DNA of 27,432 bases from Chloroflexota bacterium (GTDB taxonomy: Bacteria; Chloroflexota; Anaerolineae; Aggregatilineales; Phototrophicaceae): NCBI GenBank assembly GCA_003242205.1, contig QGUR01000013.1, forward strand, positions 1 through 27,432, written 5' to 3'. Shown here one piece after another: positions 8,174 through 16,409 of the stretch. Both the position numbers and the translations under genes were made by a program. Position 1 is the first letter of the stretch. Every line of letters begins with the position of its first letter. The notes beneath the pieces are model-generated. The model was given only the letters and a program-made list of their open reading frames with translations. It ran no database searches and was not told the origin of the DNA.

Positions 8174-9138
8174 TGGAAGCGCCTCCTGATGAGGCGGATC
8201 AGGCCGGGGCCGGTGAGCGCTGCGATGATGATGAGCGCGTCTACCAGCGTTTGCGACCACGTCGGCACGTTGGCGAATGAAATGATGTTGCGAATCGTCC
8301 CAAGAATCACGATGCCCATGACTGTGCCGATAATTCCGCCCTGGCCCCCGTTTGGCCGCGTCCCACCGACCACGACCGCCACAATCGAATCGAGTGTCAT
8401 CTTGTCGCCAATGCGCGGGTTGCCGGTGCTGACCGAAATGGTGAGCGCGATGGCTGCCAGCGCGGCGAACAGGCCCGAAAGCACGTAGGTTAAAAAGCGA
8501 ACGAAATTTACCGGCACGCCGCTGGCATAGGCTGCGTTAGGCTGGCCGCCGGTTGCGAACAGATATTGCCCGAACCGCGTGGCCCGCAGCGCCAGCCAGA
8601 ACAGGATCAGCAGCACGATCAGGTAAACGACGAATGGGATGTCGAGCGGCGTTGACCGGTAGGTGCGCGCCAGATCAGCCGGGATGGCGCCGCCGGGGCG
8701 GGGCAGGACATACAGCGCCACGCCCGCGTAAATGAAGCTGGTGGCGTAAGTCGTGACGATGGGCTGGAGCCGCAGGTAGGCGACGCAGAAGCCGTTAATC
8801 GCGCCGACCAGCATGCCCGCGCCGCAGGCGATCAGCGCGCCCAGCAGCACCTCATCCGGCGTCGATTCAGCCGTCAGCAGACTGCCGACAAGCAAGGCGT
8901 TGACCATCGAAACCATCGCGCCGGCTGAGAGGTCGATGCCGCCGCCGATGATGACAATGGTTTGCCCGGCGGCGAGCAGCATCAGCGGGAACCAGTTGCG
9001 GAGGTTGCCGTTGAGCACCCGCAGTTCAAACAGGCTGGGTTGTAGAGAGTAGTTGATCGCCAGAACGACGACTAACAGGAGCAGCGCGAATAAATAGCTG
9101 TTACGGTTGGCGTAGCGCTGCAATCTAAGCAGGTTCAT
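8170..9138 (-). CDS. Ribose-type ABC transporter permease (RbsC family), first subunit
   Basis: A 322-residue integral membrane protein. LLAAGQTIVIIGGGIDLSAG (about 54-73) and VAVVVGGTRPNGGQGGIIGT (about 260-280) are the conserved loops of the family. It overlaps the ATPase gene by 14 bases and the next permease by 4 bases, so the three membrane-complex genes are translationally coupled. The similarity to its neighbour indicates a heterodimeric pore. Import substrate unknown; the family carries mono- and disaccharides, polyols and some autoinducers. Confidence 0.94.
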   Translation of the reverse strand: MNLLRLQRYANRNSYLFALLLLVVVLAINYSLQPSLFELRVLNGNLRNWFPLMLLAAGQTIVIIGGGIDLSAGAMVSMVNALLVGSLLTAESTPDEVLLGALIACGAGMLVGAINGFCVAYLRLQPIVTTYATSFIYAGVALYVLPRPGGAIPADLARTYRSTPLDIPFVVYLIVLLILFWLALRATRFGQYLFATGGQPNAAYASGVPVNFVRFLTYVLSGLFAALAAIALTISVSTGNPRIGDKMTLDSIVAVVVGGTRPNGGQGGIIGTVMGIVILGTIRNIISFANVPTWSQTLVDALIIIAALTGPGLIRLIRRRFQ

Positions 9139-10633
9139 GGTTCATGTGTCCGGAGCCCATACTGGCAGCGACGAGATTGGCGCGGTTCAGGTCGGAGCCG
9201 CTTAACTCCGCGCTGACCTTGCCGTCATGAAGGACGAGCACGCGGTCACACAATTCCAGCAACTCGACATCATCGCTGCTGTAGAAGAGAATCGCGGTGC
9301 CTGCCTGACGTAGATCGTTGAGCAGGTTGTAAAACTCGGCCTTCGCGCCGACGTCGACGCCTTTGGTCGGGTCATTCAGAAGCAACAGTTTGGGATTGCG
9401 CAGCAGCCATTTGCCGATGACGACCTTTTGCGCGTTGCCGCCGCTGAGCGCGCTGACGGGCGCATCCATGCTTGGGCGCACAAGACCGAGATCGTCGGCG
9501 ATGCGCGTCGCGTCCTGACGGCCGCGGTCAAGCTGGAGTGGTATGCCATACCGCTGCCACGACGGCAGAAGCAGGTTTTCCAGAATCGAGCGAATGTAAA
9601 GCAGGCCTTCGGATGCTCGGTCGCCCGGCACAAAGGCGACATCCTTCTCCATGGCTGCGCGCGGATGGCGGAAGTGAACAGGCTCGCCCGAAAGCGTCAC
9701 TTCGCCTGTCCACGGAATAGCGCCGAAAAGCGCCAGCAGCAACTCGCTCTGGCCCTGGCCCTGCAGGCCGCCAATGCCCAGCAGTTCGCCATCACGAACT
9801 TCGAGGTCGATACCTTTCAGCGCCTGTGTTCGCAGGCCACGTACCGACAGGCGCACCGGCGCATCCGCCGCGACCGTACGTTCGTGCCGCCTTGGTGTGG
9901 CACTCGCCTCGATCATCAGGTTCACCAGTTCTCGCTCGTTCGTTTCGCTGATGGCGACATCGCCAACGGTGATGCCGTTACGCAGCACGGTTGCGCGGTC
10001 GGCCACGCGGAAGATTTCCTCCATCCGGTGCGAAACAAAGACGATTGCCAGGTTCTCCGCCTTCCACTGCTGAATCAGATTGAAAAGGCGATCTACCTGC
10101 CGGCTGTCGAGACTGGCCGTGGCTTCGTCCAGAATCATGACCCGCGGTTTCAGGCTGAACGCTTTCAGAATTTCGACGATCTGTTTTTCGTCTGGCGGCA
10201 GGTCGGCCACCAGCGCGTCGGCGTCGAGCGTGTGGAAAGCGCCGCTGAACAGGTCGAGCAGCGCGTCCGTGCGGCGGCGCATTTCACGCCGGTTGATGCG
10301 AACGCCGAACTGGAGCGGTTCGTGCGCCAGCCAGATATTCTCGGCGACGGTCATGTCGGGGATCAGGCTCAATTCCTGATAAACGGCGGTGATGCCGGCT
10401 TTCTTCGCGGCCTGTGGCGAGGCGAAGGTCACGGGCCGCCCGTCAAGGAGTAGCTGCCCCTCGTTGGGGGCAACTACTCCCGTGATGATCTTGCTGAGGG
10501 TGCTTTTCCCGCTGCCGTTCGCGCCGAGCAGCGCGACCACCTGACCGGATTCGACGTTCAGATTGCCATCAGCCAGAGCGACGACGCCGCTGTAGCGCTT
10601 GACGATGTGTTGGGCGGACAGCGAGACCTTCAT
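9125..10633 (-). CDS. Ribose-type ABC transporter ATPase with two nucleotide-binding domains (RbsA/MglA family)
   Basis: A 502-residue double ATPase. Domain 1 has Walker A GANGSGKST (about 38-45) and Walker B VMILDEATASLD. Its signature segment is DLPPDEKQIVEI, where relatives have DLSIGDQQ-like sequence, so it looks non-functional. Domain 2 has a degenerate Walker A (GGLQGQGQSEL), an intact signature LSGGNAQKVVIGKWL, and Walker B LLLLNDPTKGVDVG. One working composite site (Walker A of domain 1 with the signature of domain 2) is therefore expected, as is common for the family. It follows the binding-protein gene by 12 bases and overlaps the permease gene. Confidence 0.96.
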   Translation of the reverse strand: MKVSLSAQHIVKRYSGVVALADGNLNVESGQVVALLGANGSGKSTLSKIITGVVAPNEGQLLLDGRPVTFASPQAAKKAGITAVYQELSLIPDMTVAENIWLAHEPLQFGVRINRREMRRRTDALLDLFSGAFHTLDADALVADLPPDEKQIVEILKAFSLKPRVMILDEATASLDSRQVDRLFNLIQQWKAENLAIVFVSHRMEEIFRVADRATVLRNGITVGDVAISETNERELVNLMIEASATPRRHERTVAADAPVRLSVRGLRTQALKGIDLEVRDGELLGIGGLQGQGQSELLLALFGAIPWTGEVTLSGEPVHFRHPRAAMEKDVAFVPGDRASEGLLYIRSILENLLLPSWQRYGIPLQLDRGRQDATRIADDLGLVRPSMDAPVSALSGGNAQKVVIGKWLLRNPKLLLLNDPTKGVDVGAKAEFYNLLNDLRQAGTAILFYSSDDVELLELCDRVLVLHDGKVSAELSGSDLNRANLVAASMGSGHMNHEPA

Positions 10634-10645
10634 TGTATTCGTCCG

Positions 10646-11698
10646 TTACTCAACCATGAACGAGTCGGCCCAGCTTTGCGTGACAAAGCTATCGAGGGTA
10701 TACGAGTCGGGCTGATCGGCGACGGTGGCATAGACTTCTTCGAAGTTCTCCGCCGTGATCGGCTCCGGAATCGGCACGTACAGCGAGTTGCCGAACGGAC
10801 CCTCGAACTTCGATTCATCCACTGTTTCACCACAGAGGATTTCCACAGCGACACGCACGCCGGCATCAGCGATACCCGGCGGGTTGACGACGCCGATGGA
10901 GACGAAGTCGGGGTTGTCCTGCAGGATGCTGTTCCACAGGTGCAGGTAGCCCGCACGCGCTTCACCGACCATCACCGGCCATTTTGCGGGGTTGGCGGTC
11001 TGCACGGCCGTCAGCGCGCCCTGCGCCATGCCGTCCTGCGTCCAGACGCCGTCGATGTTGGGCAGCGAGGCGAGGAAGTCGCTCATCACCTGCTGGCCGG
11101 TCGCCTGATCCCACTGGCCGCTTTCACGACCGACGACGTTGATGCCGGGATACTCGGCGAAGACCTCCGCGACGCCTTCCATGCGCGCCTCGTTGGCGGG
11201 ATGGCCGACGAAGCCTTCGATGAGCACGACGTCACCTTCACCGCCCAGTTGCTCGGCCAGCCAGCGGGCGCTGATCTTGGCCCATTCCTTCTGGTCGATG
11301 ACGACGTTGATGACGCCCTGAGCGGCGACCTCCTGGTCGACGGCGATGACGACGATGCCGGCCTCGGTGGCTTCCTCAAGGACGGCGTTGAGGGCGTTCT
11401 GGTCGTTGGGGTTGACGAGGATGGCGTCGACGCCGCGGTTGATCAGGTTCTGGATCTGCTGGATCTGGCCCTGAACGTCGACGTCGGCGCTTTCGACCAC
11501 GAGTTCGAGGTTGATGCCGGCCTCATTGAATTCGGCGACGACGTTTTCGATGTTCTGGATCATCTGGGTGCGCCATTCGCTGCCGACGAACCCGTTTGAA
11601 ACCCCGATGACGAAAGACTCATCCTGGGCTGCGACTGGAATCGTTACGCTCAGCAGCGCCAGCAGACACAGGAACAGGATAAATGTTTTACGTTGCAT
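10646..11698 (-). CDS. Sugar ABC transporter substrate-binding protein
   Basis: A 350-residue exported binding protein (Peripla_BP_4 type, ribose/xylose family). A signal peptide, MQRKTFILFLCLLALLSVTI to about residue 24, ends in PVAA before QDES. There is no lipobox Cys, so a free or signal-anchored protein is expected. FVIGVSNGFVGSEWRTQMIQ begins the first lobe. VDAILVNPNDQNALNAVLEE and VDGVWTQDGMAQGALTAV are typical ligand-facing segments. AAGGAGAG lies before the ATG at 11698; the frame extends upstream, but the signal peptide and ribosome site fix this start. It is the first gene of the uptake operon behind its own operator-bearing promoter. Confidence 0.95.
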   Translation of the reverse strand: MQRKTFILFLCLLALLSVTIPVAAQDESFVIGVSNGFVGSEWRTQMIQNIENVVAEFNEAGINLELVVESADVDVQGQIQQIQNLINRGVDAILVNPNDQNALNAVLEEATEAGIVVIAVDQEVAAQGVINVVIDQKEWAKISARWLAEQLGGEGDVVLIEGFVGHPANEARMEGVAEVFAEYPGINVVGRESGQWDQATGQQVMSDFLASLPNIDGVWTQDGMAQGALTAVQTANPAKWPVMVGEARAGYLHLWNSILQDNPDFVSIGVVNPPGIADAGVRVAVEILCGETVDESKFEGPFGNSLYVPIPEPITAENFEEVYATVADQPDSYTLDSFVTQSWADSFMVE

Positions 11699-11756
11699 AG
11701 AACTCTCCTTGACTAATCTCTTAACTACCCGACAGTATTGTGTCATATCTGCCGGC

Positions 11757-11772
11757 AAATGTGCGGACATTT
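11757..11772. promoter_or_regulatory. Putative GntR operator O3 at the transport-operon promoter
   Basis: AAATGTGCGGACATTT is a perfect inverted repeat with a GCGG centre. The arms extend by GC on each side to 8 bases (11755-11774). It begins just past the predicted start of transcription, 9 bases after the -10 box. Its near-identity to the site at the gntR promoter is the main evidence that one repressor controls both units. Confidence 0.75.
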
Positions 11773-11781
11773 GCTCGCCGG

Positions 11782-11810
11782 ATTATAACGCGGCGAAAAA
11801 TGCAAGTCAA
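11782..11810 (-). promoter_or_regulatory. Sigma-70 promoter of the sugar uptake operon
   Basis: On the minus strand, TTGACT (11810-11805) and TATAAT (11787-11782) have a 17-base spacer. The -35 box overlaps the stop codon region of the ROK kinase gene. The importer therefore has its own strong, controllable start even though it lies only about 110 bases behind the kinase. Confidence 0.82.
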
Positions 11811-12748
11811 AAAGCGGACTTGGACTGTTGTAACAGAACGGTTGCTCCCAATGCGGTCGCGCGCGGCCCAAGCGCGGATGCCACGATGGGCGGCGCGAAT
11901 GGAATGACGCGCCGGACTCGTTCGCTAATAGGGCCAATCCAGCGTTCCGGCTCCGCCATGACGCCGCCGCTCAGGACGATAACGTCTGGATCGAGCACGG
12001 CGGCGATATTGGCCAGACCTTGAGCGAGATAGTCAATCGTCTCGTCGATCACCTGTTTAGCCCAGAATTCGCCCCGATCAGCAGCCTGCAGGACGTGGGC
12101 GGCGGTTGCGCCCAGACTTTCATCCAGATTGTGTGTCTTGAGCAAAGCTCGCGCTCGCATCGCAATGCCGGTTCCCGACGCCAGCCGCTCGAAAGCGCCA
12201 AAGTCTGCGTCCGTGACGGGTTCGTCGAGCAGGCGTGGCTCCGGGATCATATAGCCGATTTCACCGGCGCTACCGCTGTGCCCGCGGTAAAGCCGCCCGT
12301 CAATGACGATGCCGGAGCCAATGCCAGTGCCGACAGCAACACAGATCATGCTGCTGGCTCCACGCGCTGCGCCGAAGCCGTATTCGCCGAGCGCAGCCAG
12401 ATTGACGTCGTTTTCAATCACTACCGGCAGGCCGAAACGCGCCTCCAGTCGCTGTGCCAGCGGAAAATCGAGCCAGCCGAGGGCAGGGGCGGCGACGACG
12501 CTCCCTTCGTCGGTCATGCCCGGCACGCCAACGCCGATTCCGGCAACGGTCACCTGCTGTGCCTGCGCCCGGTTCAGTAGCCCCTCGATCAGCGTTGCCA
12601 GCCGTTCCAGAGCCGCGTCTTCCTGCCTCCCGGCGGTCGGCAGCGTATCCTCGGCCAGTGCCACGCCGTCGACGGTATTCAGCATGCCGAAAATCTTCGT
12701 ACCGCCCATGTCGACGCTGATCGCGGCACGGGCGCTGCGGTCGTTCAC
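11807..12748 (-). CDS. ROK-family sugar kinase without the zinc motif
   Basis: A 313-residue protein with the ROK fold. VDMGGTK (about 12-18) binds ATP phosphates. VVIENDVNLAALGEYGFG has the catalytic Asp114. VAVGTGIGSGIVIDG and GHSGSAGEIGY (156-166) follow. Most ROK kinases have AGEIGH followed by a CxCGxxGC zinc site. Here His is Tyr166, and no Cys is seen in the following segment (MIPEPRLLDEPVTDADFGAF). It may be a sugar kinase using a different stabilising loop or a divergent sugar-binding protein. There is no N-terminal HTH, so it is not a ROK repressor. It starts 4 bases after the MetE-like gene and is probably co-transcribed with it. Confidence 0.9.
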   Translation of the reverse strand: MNDRSARAAISVDMGGTKIFGMLNTVDGVALAEDTLPTAGRQEDAALERLATLIEGLLNRAQAQQVTVAGIGVGVPGMTDEGSVVAAPALGWLDFPLAQRLEARFGLPVVIENDVNLAALGEYGFGAARGASSMICVAVGTGIGSGIVIDGRLYRGHSGSAGEIGYMIPEPRLLDEPVTDADFGAFERLASGTGIAMRARALLKTHNLDESLGATAAHVLQAADRGEFWAKQVIDETIDYLAQGLANIAAVLDPDVIVLSGGVMAEPERWIGPISERVRRVIPFAPPIVASALGPRATALGATVLLQQSKSAF

Positions 12749-12752
12749 GCCT

Positions 12753-13781
12753 CTATGCCTCGCCTGTCAGTTCGCGCCGAACGAGCTTCGTGCCTTCAAC
12801 CATCGCCTTGAGCTTGCCGCGTGCTGCCCAACGAGCAGTCTGGCTGAAGCCGCAGTCGGGTGTTACGGACAATTTTTCGGCAGGGACGACTTCGAGCATT
12901 TTGCGAATGCGCTCGGCGACGTCCTCAGGCTTTTCGATGTAGTAATTCTTGACGTCGATCAGCCCGGCTGCCAGCTCCTTCTCACTGGCAAACTCGCGCC
13001 AGAGATCGTATTCCGCCATTTCGCGGTTGGCGAACTCCAGCGCGAATTGGTCGGCATTCATGTCGAGGATATGCGGGAATAGTGGGCGATAGGTGCGTTT
13101 GGCGACCGGACGCCCGACAAAGTTGCCAAAGCACAGGTGAACGCCAATCTTGGCGTTTACGCCATCAACCGTGTAGTTGAACAGCTTGACGAATTCAGCA
13201 GGCGTATAGGCGTGAACCGCGTAAGATGGCTCGTCTAGCTGGATGAAGTCTGCGCCTGCCGCGACGACCGCTTTCAGTTCCGCGTTGACGATGTCGGCCA
13301 GCGCGTAAGCGACTTCCAGCCGGTCTTTGTAAATCGCGCCGGGTTTGATCCGCCCCGCAAGCGTGTATGGGCCGGGGCAGGGAACCTTGATCGGGCGATT
13401 GGTGCGACCACGTACGTAAGTGTATTCCTCTACCAGTCCAAGACCATTGGGGGCAGTGACGGCTTCGACCGCCTCATAGCTTTCGCGCTGGTCATGGCCG
13501 ACGACGCCTAGCTTGCGCCGTGGTGGTAGTTCGCGCAGGCCGGTCATGTGGCCGTAAAACTCGGCGGTGAAAAAGCCGATACGGCGCATCTCACCATCGG
13601 TGATGATGTCAACACCGGCTTCTTCCTGATCGCGTACCGCCAAATCCACAGCATCGTCCTGGGTTTCGCGCCAATCATCCGGGCCGTACTCGCCGCGTTC
13701 GGCAGCCGCCAGCGCCGTGTGCAGCCAGCCGGGCCACGCATGCGATCCAATCACGCTGGTAGGTATCAGGGGCAGTGTCAT
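12753..13781 (-). CDS. MetE-like cobalamin-independent methyltransferase core protein
   Basis: A 342-residue TIM-barrel protein of the COG0620 family. It corresponds to the C-terminal catalytic half of methionine synthase MetE; full MetE is about 750 residues. QLDEPSY lies at 181-187. HLCFGNF gives His215 and Cys217, and PDCGFSQTARWA gives Cys310, the ligands expected for the thiol-activating zinc. The N-terminal half of MetE, which helps bind polyglutamyl folate, is missing, as in archaeal and other core MetE proteins that take methyl groups from other donors. It heads the ROK kinase unit. A role in methionine formation or in another alkyl transfer cannot be settled here. Confidence 0.88.
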   Translation of the reverse strand: MTLPLIPTSVIGSHAWPGWLHTALAAAERGEYGPDDWRETQDDAVDLAVRDQEEAGVDIITDGEMRRIGFFTAEFYGHMTGLRELPPRRKLGVVGHDQRESYEAVEAVTAPNGLGLVEEYTYVRGRTNRPIKVPCPGPYTLAGRIKPGAIYKDRLEVAYALADIVNAELKAVVAAGADFIQLDEPSYAVHAYTPAEFVKLFNYTVDGVNAKIGVHLCFGNFVGRPVAKRTYRPLFPHILDMNADQFALEFANREMAEYDLWREFASEKELAAGLIDVKNYYIEKPEDVAERIRKMLEVVPAEKLSVTPDCGFSQTARWAARGKLKAMVEGTKLVRRELTGEA

Positions 13782-13897
13782 TGTGAATGTGGCTCCTCTG
13801 AGTTAAAAACAGTAGCCGGCGCTGATACATCGCCAGCCGGAAACAGCGTTGAGTCTAACATTGACCCAGAGCTTTCCCAAGCGGCTGCGCGGCACGA

Positions 13898-14767
13898 ATG
13901 GACAGGAAGATGACGCTGATACAACCTGTACAAAGCGGCGAGGCGTTGATCGCAGATATCAACAGCACGCAGCCACGAGAAGGGCAGGTCGCCATCTGGT
14001 GGCTTGGCCAGAGCGGCTATGCCATCCGGACGCAATCCGCCCTGATTTATATTGACCTGTATCTATCCGAGCACCTGACGGCCAAGTACGCGCAGACGGA
14101 AAAGCCGCATATTCGCATGACGGCTGCGCCACTGCGCGGTGAAAACATCGACAACGCGCAGTGGGTTTTCGCTAGCCACAAACATTCGGATCATCTGGAC
14201 CCGGAGACGCTGCCCGCGCTCTTCGCCGCTTCTCCGGAAGCGCGCCTGATCCTCCCGGCGGCGATTGTCGAACATGCGGTTTCGCTGGGGCTGCCGCGCG
14301 AACGTCTCGTCCCGACCACGGGCAACGAAACGATCTATTGCGGCCCGCTCGTCGTCCACAGCATTCCCTCAGCGCATCCCGGTCTGGATTATTCGGAAGA
14401 CACAGGCTATCCGTTCCTCGGTTTTCTCTTCGAAATCGATGGCCTGCGTCTTTATCACAGCGGCGACACGCTGGTTTACGACGGACTTGAAGCCCGGTTA
14501 AAAGACTTCCGGCCCGACATCGTCTTTCTGCCGATCAACGGCAGCGACGAACGCCGCCGCCAGCTTCAGGTTCCGCCCAATATGTCGATGGAAGAGGCCG
14601 TGGCGCTGGCCCAAGCCGTGGAAGCCCGTCTGATGATCCCGCATCACTATGACATGTTCACGTTTAACACCGCCGATGTGACCGCCTTTGAGGCGCTGGC
14701 CAGACGGGAAAATGTGCCTTACCGGGTTCTGCGCTGTGGCGAGCGCTTTCTATGGCCGGAGGAATAG
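13898..14767 (+). CDS. UlaG-like metallo-beta-lactamase-fold hydrolase
   Basis: A 289-residue hydrolase of the UlaG (L-ascorbate-6-phosphate lactonase) type. WWLGQSGYAIRT opens the fold. HKHSDH at 94-99 gives the metal-binding HxHxDH. SIPSAHPG, YHSGDTLVYDG (metal Asp) and MIPHHYDMF (last metal His) follow in family order. It is cytosolic, with no signal peptide. The start is uncertain by 4 codons: an ATG at 13910 has purines close upstream, while 13898 lacks a clear ribosome site. It is divergent from the sugar locus, and a lactonase acting on an oxidised sugar would fit its neighbours, but that is inference. The 116-base gap before it shows no clear promoter. Confidence 0.9.
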   Translation: MDRKMTLIQPVQSGEALIADINSTQPREGQVAIWWLGQSGYAIRTQSALIYIDLYLSEHLTAKYAQTEKPHIRMTAAPLRGENIDNAQWVFASHKHSDHLDPETLPALFAASPEARLILPAAIVEHAVSLGLPRERLVPTTGNETIYCGPLVVHSIPSAHPGLDYSEDTGYPFLGFLFEIDGLRLYHSGDTLVYDGLEARLKDFRPDIVFLPINGSDERRRQLQVPPNMSMEEAVALAQAVEARLMIPHHYDMFTFNTADVTAFEALARRENVPYRVLRCGERFLWPEE

Positions 14768-14844
14768 GGCAGGGAAGCGGTTGCCGAAGTCGAACTGCCG
14801 TGACTAAAATTAGCGACATAAGCGCATGAGAATGGAGCAGAGCG

Positions 14845-15165
14845 TTGGCTACCGTACTTGAGTCTGAATCGAGCCTGAAAGCCAGACGGGATGCGATTGC
14901 CCGGCCTCATCTGGAGCAGTACGCTCCGGTGTGGATTGTCGATGAAAAGGTGCTGGTCGAAGAACAGGCGATCCAGTTCAATGTTGTCTTTCAGCACAAT
15001 CGTTACGGCTGGGTAAATCGCCGCTACCGGTTTGACGGCTTTAATAACGTCCTCTACCACAAGGGACAGCGCATCATCACGGAGGAAGAAGCGCTCCAAG
15101 TCCAGGAAAAGGACCCGTACATCCCGGCGCTCATCGCCGACATACCGAACGCCTACGGCGGTTGA
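14845..15165 (+). CDS. Small orphan protein, TTG start
   Basis: A 106-residue protein that I do not recognise. TTG is the only sensible start; GGAG lies 7 bases upstream, and nearby ATGs are out of frame. It has no signal peptide or membrane segment. The middle is rich in aromatic and basic residues (HNRYGWVNRRYRFDGFNNVL) and suggests a compact beta-rich domain. The tail ends DIPNAYGG. It follows the hydrolase by 77 bases and is closed by a strong terminator, so the two may share a transcript. Coding is supported by the intact frame and the terminator placement. Confidence 0.7.
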   Translation: MATVLESESSLKARRDAIARPHLEQYAPVWIVDEKVLVEEQAIQFNVVFQHNRYGWVNRRYRFDGFNNVLYHKGQRIITEEEALQVQEKDPYIPALIADIPNAYGG

Positions 15166-15187
15166 AAGCGAAACGGACCGAATCGCG

Positions 15188-15223
15188 AAAAGAGCCGGGT
15201 GCTTTATACATACCGGCTCTTTT
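15188..15223. terminator. Bidirectional intrinsic terminator
   Basis: AAAAGAGCCGG (15188-15198) pairs perfectly with CCGGCTCTTTT (15213-15223) around a 14-base loop and is followed by T residues on both strands. It closes the small plus-strand gene and the minus-strand acetyltransferase gene that ends at 15251. Confidence 0.88.
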
Positions 15224-15250
15224 TGTCTCCATTTGCTTCATGAGGCAGCT

Positions 15251-16267
15251 TTAGCTACGCACATTCGCCTTCAGTTTGTAGACGCGCGTATCTCTGGCTC
15301 CCATGCGATATTTGTAAGTTTCATTGCCGCGCAGGAAATCGAAGACTTTGCGGTTGGTTTCGATAGCGTGGCGAATGAGATACGTCAGCAGCACAATGCC
15401 GGGGCTGAGGTGTCCGAACGTTTCCGGCAACAGGCCGGAATTGTAGACCAGAATATGCCCTTCGTAATCGAAGTTTAGATAAGCCGCTGCGACCTGATCC
15501 CGAAAGCTGACGAACGCAAGCTGCAGCCAGCCCTGTTCATAGGCCTTGGGCACAATACTGCGGAAGAATGCCATGTTTTTCGGGTTGCTCAGGAATTGGG
15601 CTTTTTCGGGATGGCTGGCGGCCATCAGTTTGAGGAAGCGGTCGAGTTCTGTTTCCAGATCATGCTCGGGGCCGACGATATACCAGTTGAGTGTACCTTC
15701 GCTTTCGGCCCGGCGCATTTTGCGGCGTAATTCGTGGCGCTGCTTTTTCTCGAGGCTGTCCAGGTATTCATCGAAGCTATCTGGCAGTTCGATGACCGGA
15801 CACACCTCCTGCAGCACGACATCGACGGCGAAACCACACTCGCGTAATACGGCGGCGAACTCTTCGCGCGTCGGCGATGCTTCGGGAATATTACACAAAT
15901 TCACCCGGTCATAACGCTCTCGCCGCTCATAGAGATGCTCGGCCAGCATCTGGAAGACCGGTTTCTGGTACTCCGGTTCGACCAGAATATCGACGTAATC
16001 GGTCACGTCGACACAGCCGATGCTGCGAACCACACGCTCCTGTTCCTGATTCGTCTCGATAAACCACGGCGCCAGCGCGACCAGGCGGTCGTTGTCATCG
16101 CGAATGGCTACTACCCAAATCTGACCCGGTTCGTAGGCGAACCACCAGCTCGATTGCCATTCCCATGTGCTAAAGACGATGTCACTGTGGCTTCGCCTGA
16201 GGAGGTCATTCCATTCAGAGCGCAGCGCATCGAAAACGCCCGGATCATCATACGGAATTAGCTTCAC
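15251..16267 (-). CDS. CelD/BioF2-type GNAT acetyltransferase (FemAB-like)
   Basis: A 338-residue double-GNAT protein of the Acetyltransf_6 group. FSTWEWQSSWWFAY at about 32-45 is the typical first-domain start. KKQRHELRRKMRRAE near 174-188 is the basic helix common to CelD-like proteins. YLNFDYEGHILVYNSG followed by GIVLLTYLIRHAIE and FDFLRGNETYKYRMGA are the second-domain core and the acyl-donor side. Relatives act in exopolysaccharide or cell-wall modification. The start is GTG at 16267. A TATAAT box lies about 50 bases upstream at 16319-16324 without a good -35. The gene is alone between two terminators. Confidence 0.88.
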   Translation of the reverse strand: MKLIPYDDPGVFDALRSEWNDLLRRSHSDIVFSTWEWQSSWWFAYEPGQIWVVAIRDDNDRLVALAPWFIETNQEQERVVRSIGCVDVTDYVDILVEPEYQKPVFQMLAEHLYERRERYDRVNLCNIPEASPTREEFAAVLRECGFAVDVVLQEVCPVIELPDSFDEYLDSLEKKQRHELRRKMRRAESEGTLNWYIVGPEHDLETELDRFLKLMAASHPEKAQFLSNPKNMAFFRSIVPKAYEQGWLQLAFVSFRDQVAAAYLNFDYEGHILVYNSGLLPETFGHLSPGIVLLTYLIRHAIETNRKVFDFLRGNETYKYRMGARDTRVYKLKANVRS

Positions 16268-16318
16268 GTCGAAATATCATCCTCTGTGATGGTCACAAAA
16301 TGGACCCGCGTCCCAGAT

Positions 16319-16324
16319 ATTATA
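16319..16324 (-). promoter_or_regulatory. Candidate -10 box for the CelD-type gene
   Basis: TATAAT on the minus strand lies between the upstream terminator and the GTG start. No matching -35 box is evident at 16-18 bases, so this is a partial promoter call. Confidence 0.4.
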
Positions 16325-16362
16325 CGAGCGCGAGCAGGAATGGAAGAGGCACAGCAAATGAA

Positions 16363-16388
16363 AAGCCGCTCAGAAGATCGAGCGGCTT
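16363..16388 (-). terminator. Intrinsic terminator of the ABC ATPase gene
   Basis: On the minus strand AAGCCGCTC pairs with GAGCGGCTT around an 8-base loop and runs into TTTTCATTT. It lies about 20 bases after the ATPase stop codon. Confidence 0.8.
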
Positions 16389-16409
16389 CTCATAGTCAAG
16401 CCGATAGGT

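Noticed and set aside
1..13781. Recent horizontal transfer of the sugar locus
   Set aside because: I see no integrase, transposase, tRNA or direct repeats at its visible edge, and codon choice looks like that of lepA and tlyA.
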